From Nocardioides szechwanensis (GTDB lineage Bacteria; Actinomycetota; Actinomycetes; Propionibacteriales; Nocardioidaceae): DNA of 64,000 nt. The position numbers and the translations under genes are program-made. The notes beneath the pieces were generated by a model. It was not told the DNA's origin. It searched no databases and was given only the letters and a program-made list of their open reading frames with translations. This document shows, piece after piece, positions 1 through 7,528 of this stretch. The stretch spans positions 37,725-101,724 of the forward strand of contig NZ_FNIC01000011.1 of NCBI RefSeq assembly GCF_900103935.1, written 5' to 3'. Every line of letters begins with the position of its first letter. The stretch's first letter is position 1.

Positions 1-584
1 GCTCGCCGAGCGGCCAGGCTGCGGCGTACGCCGTGGTCGCCTCGACCCAGGTCGACGGGATCTGCGCCGAGGTGGTCGCCCCGGCGCCCGACCTGTCCCC
101 GGAGCTGGCCGGCGAGGCCCAGCAGATCGCACTGCGTGTGGCCGGCGAGCTGGGCGTGGTCGGCATCCTCGCCGTCGAGCTTTTCGAGACCTCCGACGGG
201 CGGGTGCTCGTCAACGAGCTCGCGATGCGCCCGCACAACACCGGCCACTGGACCCAGGACGGTGCCGTGACCTCGCAGTTCGAGAACCACCTGCGCGCGG
301 TTATGGACCTGCCGCTGGGCTCCCCGGCGCCGCGGGCGCGGTGGACCGTGATGGTCAACATCCTCGGTGGCCCCGACGACCAGGTGGGCCGGCTGTACGA
401 CGGCTTCCCGCACGCGCTCGCCCGGGACCCCGCACTGCGGGTGCACCTGTACGGCAAGGAGCTGCGCCCCGGCCGCAAGGTCGGCCACGTCAACGCCTAC
501 GGCGACGACCTCGAGGACTGCCTGGAGCGCGCGCGGCATGCTGCTGCGTGGTTCCGGGGGGATCTCGGCAATGAGAGCGAGTAG
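1..584 (+). CDS. purK: N5-carboxyaminoimidazole ribonucleotide synthase, C-terminal part
   Basis: ATP-dependent carboxylation of aminoimidazole ribonucleotide in purine biosynthesis, cytoplasmic. The frame is open from the window edge, so the gene is 5'-truncated here; about 193 residues remain. They hold the C-terminal ATP-grasp lobe, including the family hallmark NELAMRPHNTGHWT, in which Glu and Asn bind ATP-Mg, followed by the small C-terminal domain. The next gene, purE, starts 3 nt after the stop, the usual purK-purE pair, whose products pass the unstable N5-CAIR from one to the other. Assignment is secure; only the N-terminal half is unseen. Confidence 0.95.
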   Translation, partial: SPSGQAAAYAVVASTQVDGICAEVVAPAPDLSPELAGEAQQIALRVAGELGVVGILAVELFETSDGRVLVNELAMRPHNTGHWTQDGAVTSQFENHLRAVMDLPLGSPAPRARWTVMVNILGGPDDQVGRLYDGFPHALARDPALRVHLYGKELRPGRKVGHVNAYGDDLEDCLERARHAAAWFRGDLGNESE

Positions 585-587
585 CGA

Positions 588-1112
588 GTGAGTGACATGA
601 CTGAGCACGTGCGCGTCGGCATCGTGATGGGGTCGGACTCCGACTGGCCGGTGATGAAGGAGGCCGCGGACGCCCTCGCGGAGTTCGGAGTGGCCTACGA
701 GGCCGACGTCGTCTCCGCGCACCGGATGCCCGAAGAGATGCTGGCCTACGGCAAGGAGGCCGCCGGCCGCGGTCTGTCGGTGATCATCGCCGGCGCGGGC
801 GGAGCCGCCCACCTGCCCGGGATGCTCGCCTCGGTCACCCCGCTGCCGGTGATCGGCGTACCGGTCCCGCTGAAGTACCTCGACGGCATGGATTCCCTGC
901 TCTCGATCGTCCAGATGCCCGCCGGTGTGCCCGTGGCTGCCGTCGCCATCGGCAACGCCCGCAACGCCGCGCTCCTCGCCGTACGCATCCTCGCCACCGG
1001 CGACGCCGACCTGCAGCGCAAGATGGTCGACTTCCAGGCCGAGCTCAAGACCGCCGCCCAGGCCAAGGGCGAAGTCGTGCGCGGCGGCGGCGCCCGCAAG
1101 ATGGGCTTCTAG
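588..1112 (+). CDS. purE: N5-carboxyaminoimidazole ribonucleotide mutase
   Basis: Class I PurE, 174 residues, converts N5-CAIR to CAIR. The N-terminal GSDSDW motif (residues 15-20), SAHRMP with the catalytic His at about 45, and the glycine-rich AGAGGAAHLPG segment are all intact. The GTG at 588 lies 3 nt after the purK stop; an in-frame ATG at 597 is an alternative start that would remove three residues. The C-terminus carries a typical short basic tail. The gene ends the purine pair; a palindrome follows and the next gene is on the other strand. Confidence 0.96.
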   Translation: MSDMTEHVRVGIVMGSDSDWPVMKEAADALAEFGVAYEADVVSAHRMPEEMLAYGKEAAGRGLSVIIAGAGGAAHLPGMLASVTPLPVIGVPVPLKYLDGMDSLLSIVQMPAGVPVAAVAIGNARNAALLAVRILATGDADLQRKMVDFQAELKTAAQAKGEVVRGGGARKMGF

Positions 1113-1138
1113 GTCCGACTCACTCGCGCTCGCTGGGT

Positions 1139-1188
1139 GGGTCGTGTGTCTCAGCGAGCGCCACGCCGCACCCCGGGGCACACGACCC
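1139..1188. repeat. dispersed palindrome, copy 1
   Basis: Ten-base perfect arms GGGTCGTGTG and CACACGACCC (1139-1148, 1179-1188) lie between convergent purE and the response regulator. A second copy with longer arms is at 22575-22624. It could form a bidirectional transcription terminator, but there is no T-run. Confidence 0.7.
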
Positions 1189-1206
1189 GTGCAACGACGC
1201 GAGGGG

Positions 1207-1866
1207 TCAGCCAGTGAGGCCGTGCTCGTGCGCGAACACCACGATCTGCACGCGGTCGCGCAGGCCGAGCTTGCGCAGGATGGCGCCGACGTGGGTCTTG
1301 ACGGTCGACTCGCCGGCGAAGACGAGCGCCGCGATCTCGGTGTTGGACAGGCCGCGTGAGACGGCCGAGAAGACCTCGCGCTCCTTGTCGGTGAGGGTGA
1401 GGTACGCCGGCGGCGTGGGGCTCTGCGCCCGGAACTGTCCCTCGAGCAGCGCGGACAGGTCGCCGGGCGCGAGCACGGCGTTGCCGGCGTGGACGGTGCG
1501 GATGGCGTCGCGCAGCAGCAGGGGAGTGGTGTCCTTGAGCAGGAAGCCGCTGGCGCCGTAGCGGATCGCGGTCGCGGCGCGGTCGTCGAGGTTGAAGGTG
1601 GTCAGCACGACCACGCGCACCGGACGAGTCCGGCGGGCGACCCGCTCGGGCAGGAAGATCTGCCGCGTCGCCTCGACGCCGTCCATCTCGGGCATCCGGA
1701 TGTCCATGAGCACGACGTCGGGCTCGAGCTCCTCGACCAGCCGTACCGCCTCGAGGCCGTCGCCGGCGGAGCCGACCACCTCCATGCCGTCCTGGGCGTC
1801 GACGATCACGCCGACGCCCTCACGGAAGAGGTCCTGGTCGTCGACCAGCAGGACTCGGATCGTCAC
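1207..1866 (-). CDS. NarL/FixJ-family response regulator of the van-like operon
   Basis: DNA-binding response regulator of 219 residues. The receiver domain has the acidic pair DD at 9-10, the phosphoacceptor Asp at about 55 in LMDIRMPEMDG and a conserved Lys in FLLKD. A LuxR-type helix-turn-helix follows near the C-terminus (LTDKEREV through STVKTHV). GTG at 1866 is chosen because it overlaps the kinase stop as GTGA and gives the canonical TIRVLLVDDQ start; the longer open frame upstream is a shadow of the kinase. It is the last gene of the six-gene minus-strand operon and the expected partner of the kinase. Targets are not visible; the promoter before the dipeptidase gene is the natural candidate. 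Confidence 0.93.
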   Translation of the reverse strand: MTIRVLLVDDQDLFREGVGVIVDAQDGMEVVGSAGDGLEAVRLVEELEPDVVLMDIRMPEMDGVEATRQIFLPERVARRTRPVRVVVLTTFNLDDRAATAIRYGASGFLLKDTTPLLLRDAIRTVHAGNAVLAPGDLSALLEGQFRAQSPTPPAYLTLTDKEREVFSAVSRGLSNTEIAALVFAGESTVKTHVGAILRKLGLRDRVQIVVFAHEHGLTG

Positions 1867-3098
1867 CGGCTCACCGTACGCACGGGCACCCACGCGGTGA
1901 CGGTGAAGGTCGGTCCGCCCGGCGCCTCCCGACGTCGTACGTCGAGCCGTCCGCCGACCGCCTCGAGGCGGCGTCGCATGCCGTCGAGACCCTGGCCCGG
2001 CGGGGTGTCCTCGACGCCGGTGCGCACGACGTTGCGCACCTCGATGCGCAGCTCGCCGACCCAGCTGCCGTCGGGCCAGTGCCGCTCGACGAACACCGGT
2101 TCGTCGCGCTGCCCGTGCTTGATCGCGTTGGTCAGCATCTCCTGGAGCACCCGGAAGGCCACGACCTCGAGCTCGGGCGGCAGCGGCTGCGGCGTGCCGA
2201 CCTCGGTGGAGACGACCTCGTGCCCGCTGGCGCGGACCCCGGCGATCAGGTCCTCGAGCGCTGCGCTGCGCGGCGCCTCGGGGGAGGCGGCCGGGGTGAG
2301 CACCTGCCGTACGTCCTGGAGCGACGAGCGCGCGGAGGTGGCGATGTTCTCCATCGTCACCTTGAGCTTCTGGGTGTCGACGTCCGTGAGGTACTGCGCC
2401 GACTCGGCCTGGGCCAGGATCACCGCGAGGGAGTGCCCGACGACGTCGTGCACGTCGCGGGCGAGGCGGGCCTGCTCCTCGCGGAGCCGGGCGATCTCGC
2501 GGGCCTGCTCGGACTCGTGCATGGCCCTCGCCGCCTCCTGCTCGGCGGCGACCTGGGACTCCTCGGAGGCCTGGGCGCGGGCCATGAAGCGCAGCGCCAG
2601 CCCGGCCAGCCACGGGGCGCCGAGCACGGCCACCCCGATCACGACCGCGCCGACCTCCCAGGAGTCGCTGACGTTGTAGGCCGCGCGGATGAGCTCGCGC
2701 AGGCTGCCGTCGTCGATGCCGGACAGGTAGTCCTCGCTGACCACCAGCAGCGCGGTCAGCAGCGCCGCAGCGGGGATCGAGAGGGCGCTCGCGATCACCG
2801 TCGCGGTGCTGCCCCACCGCGCCGTACCGAAGGCGACGACCGCGATCGTGACCTGGACCAGCAGGATCGGCGCGCCCGCCAGGACCTGGGTCGCGCAGAT
2901 GACCCACACCAGCCCGAGGGCGAGCCCGGGCTGCGCCCGGCTCAGCCCCACGGCGGCGCCGGTGCCGACGACGACGAGGAACAGGGCCATCGCCACGAGG
3001 TCGCTGTAGACGGTCATGCCGTTGATCTCGAACAGCCCGAGGGCGCCGACGACCAGCCCCAGGGCGGCGTCCGGCAGCCAGCGTCGTACGTCGGTCAC
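1863..3098 (-). CDS. NarL-type sensor histidine kinase
   Basis: Membrane histidine kinase of 411 residues. The N-terminal about 190 residues form several hydrophobic helices without a large extracellular domain. A coiled linker rich in Glu/Arg leads into a HisKA_3 dimerisation domain with the phosphoacceptor motif RDVHDVVGHSL. The ATPase domain has the N box LTNAIKHG and a G box GQGLDGMRRRL. GTG at 3098 overlaps the previous stop as GTGA, and its own stop overlaps the regulator start by 4 nt, implying translational coupling. Lack of a big sensor domain suggests detection within or at the membrane. It is a HisKA_3/NarL-type kinase, unlike the OmpR-type VanS of classical vancomycin operons. Confidence 0.92.
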   Translation of the reverse strand: MTDVRRWLPDAALGLVVGALGLFEINGMTVYSDLVAMALFLVVVGTGAAVGLSRAQPGLALGLVWVICATQVLAGAPILLVQVTIAVVAFGTARWGSTATVIASALSIPAAALLTALLVVSEDYLSGIDDGSLRELIRAAYNVSDSWEVGAVVIGVAVLGAPWLAGLALRFMARAQASEESQVAAEQEAARAMHESEQAREIARLREEQARLARDVHDVVGHSLAVILAQAESAQYLTDVDTQKLKVTMENIATSARSSLQDVRQVLTPAASPEAPRSAALEDLIAGVRASGHEVVSTEVGTPQPLPPELEVVAFRVLQEMLTNAIKHGQRDEPVFVERHWPDGSWVGELRIEVRNVVRTGVEDTPPGQGLDGMRRRLEAVGGRLDVRRREAPGGPTFTVTAWVPVRTVSR

Positions 3099-4084
3099 GT
3101 CGCCGCCACCACGGCCGGGAGGCGCCGCTCCTGCCACGGCCGCTCGACGGCGTACCAGCTGACCGCCGCCATCGCGAGAGTCAGCACCGCGGCGACCGGG
3201 CCGGCCAGGTCGAGGTGCGGGCGCAGCCAGAGCGTGAGTGGGTAGTTCCAGAGGTAGGCCGCGTAGGAGACCGTCCCGAGCCACACCAGCGCGGTCAGGG
3301 CTGGGCCCGACACGGTCGTCCAGGTGCGCCAGGAGACGAGCAGGACCGCGGTCAGGACAGCGATGGCCGGGCCTCCCGCCAGGTAGGTGAGCGCATGACC
3401 CCGCAATGGAACCACGCTCAGCAGGGCCAGCCCGGCCAGCGCCACGGGTACCGACCAGCCGGGCAGCACCAGCCGGTCGGCGTAGACCCGCGTGGCCGCG
3501 CCGATCACGAAGCACACCGCCCACGAGGTCGGCAGCGCGTAGGCGAGGTCGGGCGACTCAGCGAGCCACAGCAGCGTCAGCACGCAGGCGAGCAGGCACG
3601 CGGCGGCGGTCACCGCCAGCGCGACGCCGACCCGGCGACGGGCGAACGCGAGCGCCAGGACCGCGGGCCACACCAGGTAGAACTGCTCCTCCGTGGCCAG
3701 CGTCCACAGGTGGAACGTCGCGTCGCTGGCGTGCCCGAACGGCAGGTTGCCGGTCCAGGTCAGGGCGACGAGCACGGTCTTGCCCAGCTGGTCGCGGTCG
3801 CCCAGCGGGTCGAGCAGCAGCGTCACGGCGACGACCCCGGCGACGAGGAGCAGCAACGCCGGCACGAGGCGACGGGCCCGCCGCCGGTAGAAGCGGCCCA
3901 GGTCGACCCGGTGCTCCCGCTCGAGCTCGCCGAGCAGCACGCCGGTGATCAGGAACCCCGACAGCGCGAAGAACATCACGACCCCGACCACCCCGGCGCC
4001 CGCGAACAGCGAGGGGAACGCGTGCCGCAGCATCACCAGCCCGATCGCGACGCCGCGCAGGAGGTCGAGCCCGGCTATCCGCAC
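3095..4084 (-). CDS. acyltransferase-3 family membrane protein
   Basis: Integral membrane protein of 329 residues with about ten hydrophobic segments. The N-terminus GLDLLRGVAIGLVMLRHAFP with catalytic-type Arg/His, and later FHLWTLATEEQFYLVWP, are typical of acyltransferase 3 (PF01757), enzymes that acylate exported sugars or peptidoglycan. GTG at 4084 starts within the ligase gene (10-nt overlap). In enterococcal VanT a domain of this family is fused to the serine racemase; here it is a separate gene three positions from vanX and next to the ligase, so a D-amino-acid transport or wall-modification role is possible. That role is inference from context. Confidence 0.85.
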   Translation of the reverse strand: MRIAGLDLLRGVAIGLVMLRHAFPSLFAGAGVVGVVMFFALSGFLITGVLLGELEREHRVDLGRFYRRRARRLVPALLLLVAGVVAVTLLLDPLGDRDQLGKTVLVALTWTGNLPFGHASDATFHLWTLATEEQFYLVWPAVLALAFARRRVGVALAVTAAACLLACVLTLLWLAESPDLAYALPTSWAVCFVIGAATRVYADRLVLPGWSVPVALAGLALLSVVPLRGHALTYLAGGPAIAVLTAVLLVSWRTWTTVSGPALTALVWLGTVSYAAYLWNYPLTLWLRPHLDLAGPVAAVLTLAMAAVSWYAVERPWQERRLPAVVAAT

Positions 4085-5028
4085 GGTGCCGGCGCCGCCA
4101 GCGCGTCGCGGACCAGGAGGTCCAGCAGGTCGGGGTAGGACAGCCCGCCGGCGGCGTACATCTTGGGCACCTGCGACTCCGCAGTGAAGCCCGGCATGGT
4201 GTTGACCTCGTTGAGCACCGGTCCGGCCGCGGTCAGGAAGAAGTCGACCCGGGCGACGCCCCGGCAGCCAAGGGCGTCGAACACCGCCACGGCGGCATCC
4301 TCGATCCCCTTCGCCTCCGCGTCGGTCAGCGAGGCGGGCACCCGGAAGTCGGCGTGGCCGCCGTACTTGGTGTCGTGGTCGAAGAGCCCCTCGGCCACGA
4401 TCTCCAGCGCCGGCGAGACCAGCCGCGAGCCGTCGGGTCGCGCCAGCACGGCGATGTCGACCTCGCGCCCGGTCATCACGTCCTCGACGAGCACCCGGTG
4501 GTCGAGTGCGAGCGCCGCGTCGAGCGCCTGGTCCAGCAGCTCCGGCCGGTCGACCAGGGTGACGCCGTGGCTGGAGCCCGCCGCGACCGGCTTGACCACC
4601 ACCGGGTGGCTCCAGGCGTATGTCGGTGCCGTCGCCGCCGTCAGCACGACGCCCGGGGCGGTCGCGAGGCCGACGGCCTCGGCGACCAGCTTGGTCACCC
4701 ACTTGTCCATGGCGATCGCGCCCGCGCCGACGCCGGAGCCGACGTAGGGCAGACCGGCGAGCTCGCACAGCGCGGCGAGCGTGCCGTCCTCGCCCCGCGG
4801 GCCGTGCACGACCGGGAGCACGACCTCGCAGCTGCGCAGCACGTGCGCGGCGCCGGCCAGCCCGATCGGGCGGTTGCCGCTGTCGAGCCAGGTGCCGTGC
4901 GGGTCGATGGTCAGCCGCACCACGTCGTACGACGTCCGGTCGAGCGCCGCGGCCACGGAGGCCGCCGAGGCCAGCGACACCTCGTGCTCGCAGCTCTGGC
5001 CGCCGCCGATGACGGCCACCCGGATCAT
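4075..5028 (-). CDS. ddl: D-alanine--D-alanine ligase family enzyme
   Basis: ATP-grasp ligase of 317 residues joining D-Ala to a second D-residue for peptidoglycan precursors. It starts IRVAVIGGGQSCEHEVSL, has VVKPVAAGSSHGV for ATP binding, and ends with metal-binding RVDFF and NEVNTMPGFT. The omega loop reads FDHDTKYGG: the Lys-Tyr pair is that of D-Ala-D-Ala or D-Ala-D-Ser ligases, not the His form of VanA-type D-lactate ligases. It is shorter than the usual actinobacterial Ddl (about 370 residues by general knowledge), so it may be a second, specialised copy. ATG at 5028 overlaps the racemase stop by 4 nt. Confidence 0.9.
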   Translation of the reverse strand: MIRVAVIGGGQSCEHEVSLASAASVAAALDRTSYDVVRLTIDPHGTWLDSGNRPIGLAGAAHVLRSCEVVLPVVHGPRGEDGTLAALCELAGLPYVGSGVGAGAIAMDKWVTKLVAEAVGLATAPGVVLTAATAPTYAWSHPVVVKPVAAGSSHGVTLVDRPELLDQALDAALALDHRVLVEDVMTGREVDIAVLARPDGSRLVSPALEIVAEGLFDHDTKYGGHADFRVPASLTDAEAKGIEDAAVAVFDALGCRGVARVDFFLTAAGPVLNEVNTMPGFTAESQVPKMYAAGGLSYPDLLDLLVRDALAAPAPCG

Positions 5029-6140
5029 CGCGCCACCCGGCTGCCGATGCCTGTGACGATCTCGTGCTCGATCGTGTCGGCCCACGACGCCCACTCGGCC
5101 ACCGTCGGCTCGCCGGCGTGGCCGGGTCCGAACACGGTGGCGGTCTCGCCGACGGCGACGGTCGCCTCGCCCACGTCGACGACGACCTGGTCCATCGAGA
5201 TCCGGCCGACGACCTGGTGCCGGACGCCGCGCAGCGACACCTCGGCCCGTCCGTAGCTGGCCCGCGGCAGCCCGTCGGCGTAGCCCAGCGGCAGCAGCGC
5301 CAGGTTGGTCGCGCGGGGAGCGCTCCAGGCGTGGCCGTAGCCCACCGGCGTGCCCGCGCGCACCCGGCGCACGCCCACCACGGGCGCGGTGAGGGTCATC
5401 GCGGGGGAGAGGACGGTCGTGTGCGAGGGGTCGATGCCGACCAGACCGGCCCCGACCCGGCTCATCGTGTGGTGGCTCAGCGGGTCGGTGAGCGTGGCCG
5501 CGGTGGCCGCGAGGTGGCGCAGCGGCGGGCGCAGGCCGCTGGCGCGGGCGACCTCGATGCCCCACGCGAACCGGGTGCGCCCGGCCGCGTTGTCCGGGTC
5601 CGCCGGTTCGTCGGCACAGCCGAGGTGGCCCATCACGCCGACCACCGAGACGCTTCCGAGGCGCTCGGCGTGCCGGGCGGCGCGGCACAGTGCCGCCCAC
5701 GCGGACGGCGCGGCGCCGTCGCGGGCCATGCCGGTGTCGAGCTGGAGGTGGATGCGCGCGCCGATGCCGGCCCGGCAGATCGCGTCGAGGTGCTCGCGGC
5801 TGGGCACGGCGAGGTCGACCCGCGAGCCGATCGCGGTCGCGAAGTCGGCGTCGAGCGGGTTCAGCCAGCTGAGCACCGGCGCCCGCAGCCCCGCGTCGCG
5901 CAGCGGAAGTGCCTCGTCGATGCTGGTCACGCCGAGCCACGACGCCCCGTTGGACAGCGCCGTGCGGGCGACGCCGACGGCACCGTGGCCGAAGCCGTCG
6001 GCCTTCACCACCGCCATCAGGGCGCCCTCGGTGCGGGCCGCGAACAGCTTGGTGTTGGCCGCCACCGCGTCGAGGTCCACGGTCAGGCTCGGCCCGCGGC
6101 GACGCACCGGCCCCGGGTGCACGGCCATCAGGGCATTCAT
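5025..6140 (-). CDS. alr: alanine racemase family protein (PLP-dependent)
   Basis: Fold-type III PLP racemase of 371 residues making D-alanine, or possibly D-serine. The PLP lysine is Lys46 in AVVKADGFGHG (canonical form KANAYGHG, so Phe replaces Tyr). The downstream GYGHAW, LPLGYADGLPR and RISMDQVVVDVG motifs are all present. The C-terminal motif that reads ISYRVPR in the Bacillus enzyme reads IGSRVAR here, so the residue matching the Bacillus second Tyr appears to be Ser; VanT serine racemases also lack that Tyr, but so do other actinobacterial enzymes. ATG at 6140 overlaps the dipeptidase stop (ATGA); an in-frame ATG lies four codons later. Confidence 0.92.
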   Translation of the reverse strand: MNALMAVHPGPVRRRGPSLTVDLDAVAANTKLFAARTEGALMAVVKADGFGHGAVGVARTALSNGASWLGVTSIDEALPLRDAGLRAPVLSWLNPLDADFATAIGSRVDLAVPSREHLDAICRAGIGARIHLQLDTGMARDGAAPSAWAALCRAARHAERLGSVSVVGVMGHLGCADEPADPDNAAGRTRFAWGIEVARASGLRPPLRHLAATAATLTDPLSHHTMSRVGAGLVGIDPSHTTVLSPAMTLTAPVVGVRRVRAGTPVGYGHAWSAPRATNLALLPLGYADGLPRASYGRAEVSLRGVRHQVVGRISMDQVVVDVGEATVAVGETATVFGPGHAGEPTVAEWASWADTIEHEIVTGIGSRVAR

Positions 6141-6760
6141 GCCGCGACCTCGACGTCGACCGGACCGTAGAGCGCGTGGGCCGCCCCGGTGGCCAGCGCC
6201 CAGTAGCGGTCGCCGAAGCTCCAGTGCCACCACTCGGTCGGGTAGTTCACCAGCCCGACCTCGCCGAGCACCGTCGCGAGCAGCCGACGGTGGGCGCGGG
6301 CGTCGGCGCCGATCCCGTCGGCGGCGAAGTAGCAGCGGCCGTCGCTCTGTTCGGGGGTGTCGTCGATCGCGGTGCCCAGGTCGAGCTCGTCACCGCAGGC
6401 GTCCACCAGCGTCAGGTCGACCGCCGCGCCCGCGACGTGCGGCGCGACGGCGACGGGTGCGACGTACCTGCTGGTGAGGCGGTGCACCTCGGGCTCGGAG
6501 GCGCCGGGGTGGGCGGCGCGCACCACGGCGGTGTACGACGCCACGATGGCGCGCTGGACGGCCAACGGGCGGTGACCCTCGACCACCAGCAGGCCGATGC
6601 CGGGCGGCAGCGCGGCGTCCGCCGCGACCAGCCGCTCCGCGAGACCGCTGCGGACCAGCTGGCGGCTGGGGGACAGCTCGGCGTCGAGCCGCACCAGGGG
6701 CTCGCCCAGGTCGCGCACGGGGACCGCGGACACCCGCGGGTCACTGAGAAGGATCGTCAT
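6137..6760 (-). CDS. vanX: VanX-like D-Ala-D-Ala dipeptidase
   Basis: Zinc metallopeptidase of the VanX/DdpX family (207 residues; VanX itself is about 202) that hydrolyses D-Ala-D-Ala. Seen are the substrate-Arg motif EGHRPLAVQ, the zinc-binding stretch PHVAGAAVDLTL (family form SxHxxGxAxD, His and Asp as ligands) and EWWHWSFGDRYWA, which supplies the catalytic Glu and the last His ligand. No signal peptide, so cytoplasmic. It is first in the operon and is followed by overlapping racemase and ligase genes. A TAGCGT hexamer 7 nt before the ATG suggests a leaderless transcript. Alternative role: recycling of D-Ala-D-Ala as a nutrient, as proposed for DdpX. Confidence 0.9.
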   Translation of the reverse strand: MTILLSDPRVSAVPVRDLGEPLVRLDAELSPSRQLVRSGLAERLVAADAALPPGIGLLVVEGHRPLAVQRAIVASYTAVVRAAHPGASEPEVHRLTSRYVAPVAVAPHVAGAAVDLTLVDACGDELDLGTAIDDTPEQSDGRCYFAADGIGADARAHRRLLATVLGEVGLVNYPTEWWHWSFGDRYWALATGAAHALYGPVDVEVAA

Positions 6761-6773
6761 GCTGACGACGCTA
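6761..6773 (-). promoter_or_regulatory. leaderless-type -10 element of the vanX operon
   Basis: On the minus strand TAGCGT (6768-6773) lies 7 nt before the ATG at 6760, with no Shine-Dalgarno sequence between. This spacing places transcription start at or near the start codon. Confidence 0.55.
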
Positions 6774-6839
6774 GGGAGCAGACCACCCCCGCCGCGTCCG
6801 CCTCAAGTGCCGCTCACCGGTCCCTGAGTAGGAGGCCTC

Positions 6840-7271
6840 TCAGACGCTCGGACGCTTGCGCCACTCGATCGCGGGGCAGGTGTCCATCACCATCGGGACG
6901 CCGGCCGCGGTCGTGCGCTCGAGGGCGGCCTCGTCGACCACGCCGAGCTGGAGCCACACGGCCTTGGCGCCGACCGCGACGGCCTGGTCGGCGAACTCGC
7001 CGGCCGACTCGGAGCGGCGGAAGACGTCGACCACGTCGATCGGGAACGGCACGTCGGCCAAGGTCGCGTAGCCGGTCTCACCGAGCACGGTGAGCCCGCC
7101 CTCCCCGGCCGCCGCGGGATGGATCGGCACGATCCGCTTGCCGCGGCTCTGCAGCAGCTCGGCGATGGAGTACGCCGTCCGGCTGGGGTCGCCCGACAGC
7201 CCGACCACCGCCCAGGTCTCGCAGTCGTCGAGCATGAAGCGCACGGCCTCGGGGTCCTGCCAGCTGGTCAT
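6840..7271 (-). CDS. CoA-binding domain protein (YccU-like)
   Basis: Small cytoplasmic protein of 143 residues that is almost entirely one Rossmann-type CoA-binding domain (PF13380). Glycine/serine-rich AVVGLSGDPSRTAYSIAELL near the N-terminus is the nucleotide-binding loop; the core continues with IVPIHPAA, DVVDVFRRSE and AVWLQLGVV, and a conserved Cys sits in MDTCPAIEW. These proteins bind CoA or a related nucleotide but have no settled function. Divergent from the SNF2 gene across 257 nt. Confidence 0.88.
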   Translation of the reverse strand: MTSWQDPEAVRFMLDDCETWAVVGLSGDPSRTAYSIAELLQSRGKRIVPIHPAAAGEGGLTVLGETGYATLADVPFPIDVVDVFRRSESAGEFADQAVAVGAKAVWLQLGVVDEAALERTTAAGVPMVMDTCPAIEWRKRPSV

Positions 7272-7528
7272 GACGACATAACCCGGCGTCGCCTCCCGCC
7301 ATTCCTGCCGGGCGCGCTACGCTTGCCCCAGCACCGGCCCTCGACAGCTGTCGGCCAGGTGCGTCCGGTCCCGGTCACGTCGACCAAGACACGCGGGACC
7401 GAGTGCTGCGTCGCGGGATGGACACCTGGTCCGTTCCGCTCGACGTCCCGGCGGCCCCGGCCCCGGGACAGTGTGCGGTGTCGCCCGTCCGCCCCGGCGG
7501 AACCGAGCGGCACCCGAAGGAGGAGTCT

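Noticed and set aside
1867..2907. N-terminal extension of the response regulator frame
   Set aside because: Overlaps the histidine kinase in another frame; the true start is GTG 1866, which gives the canonical receiver start.
4075..6760. VanHAX-type D-lactate resistance cassette
   Set aside because: No vanH dehydrogenase gene, and the ligase has Lys-Tyr in the omega loop rather than the D-lactate form.
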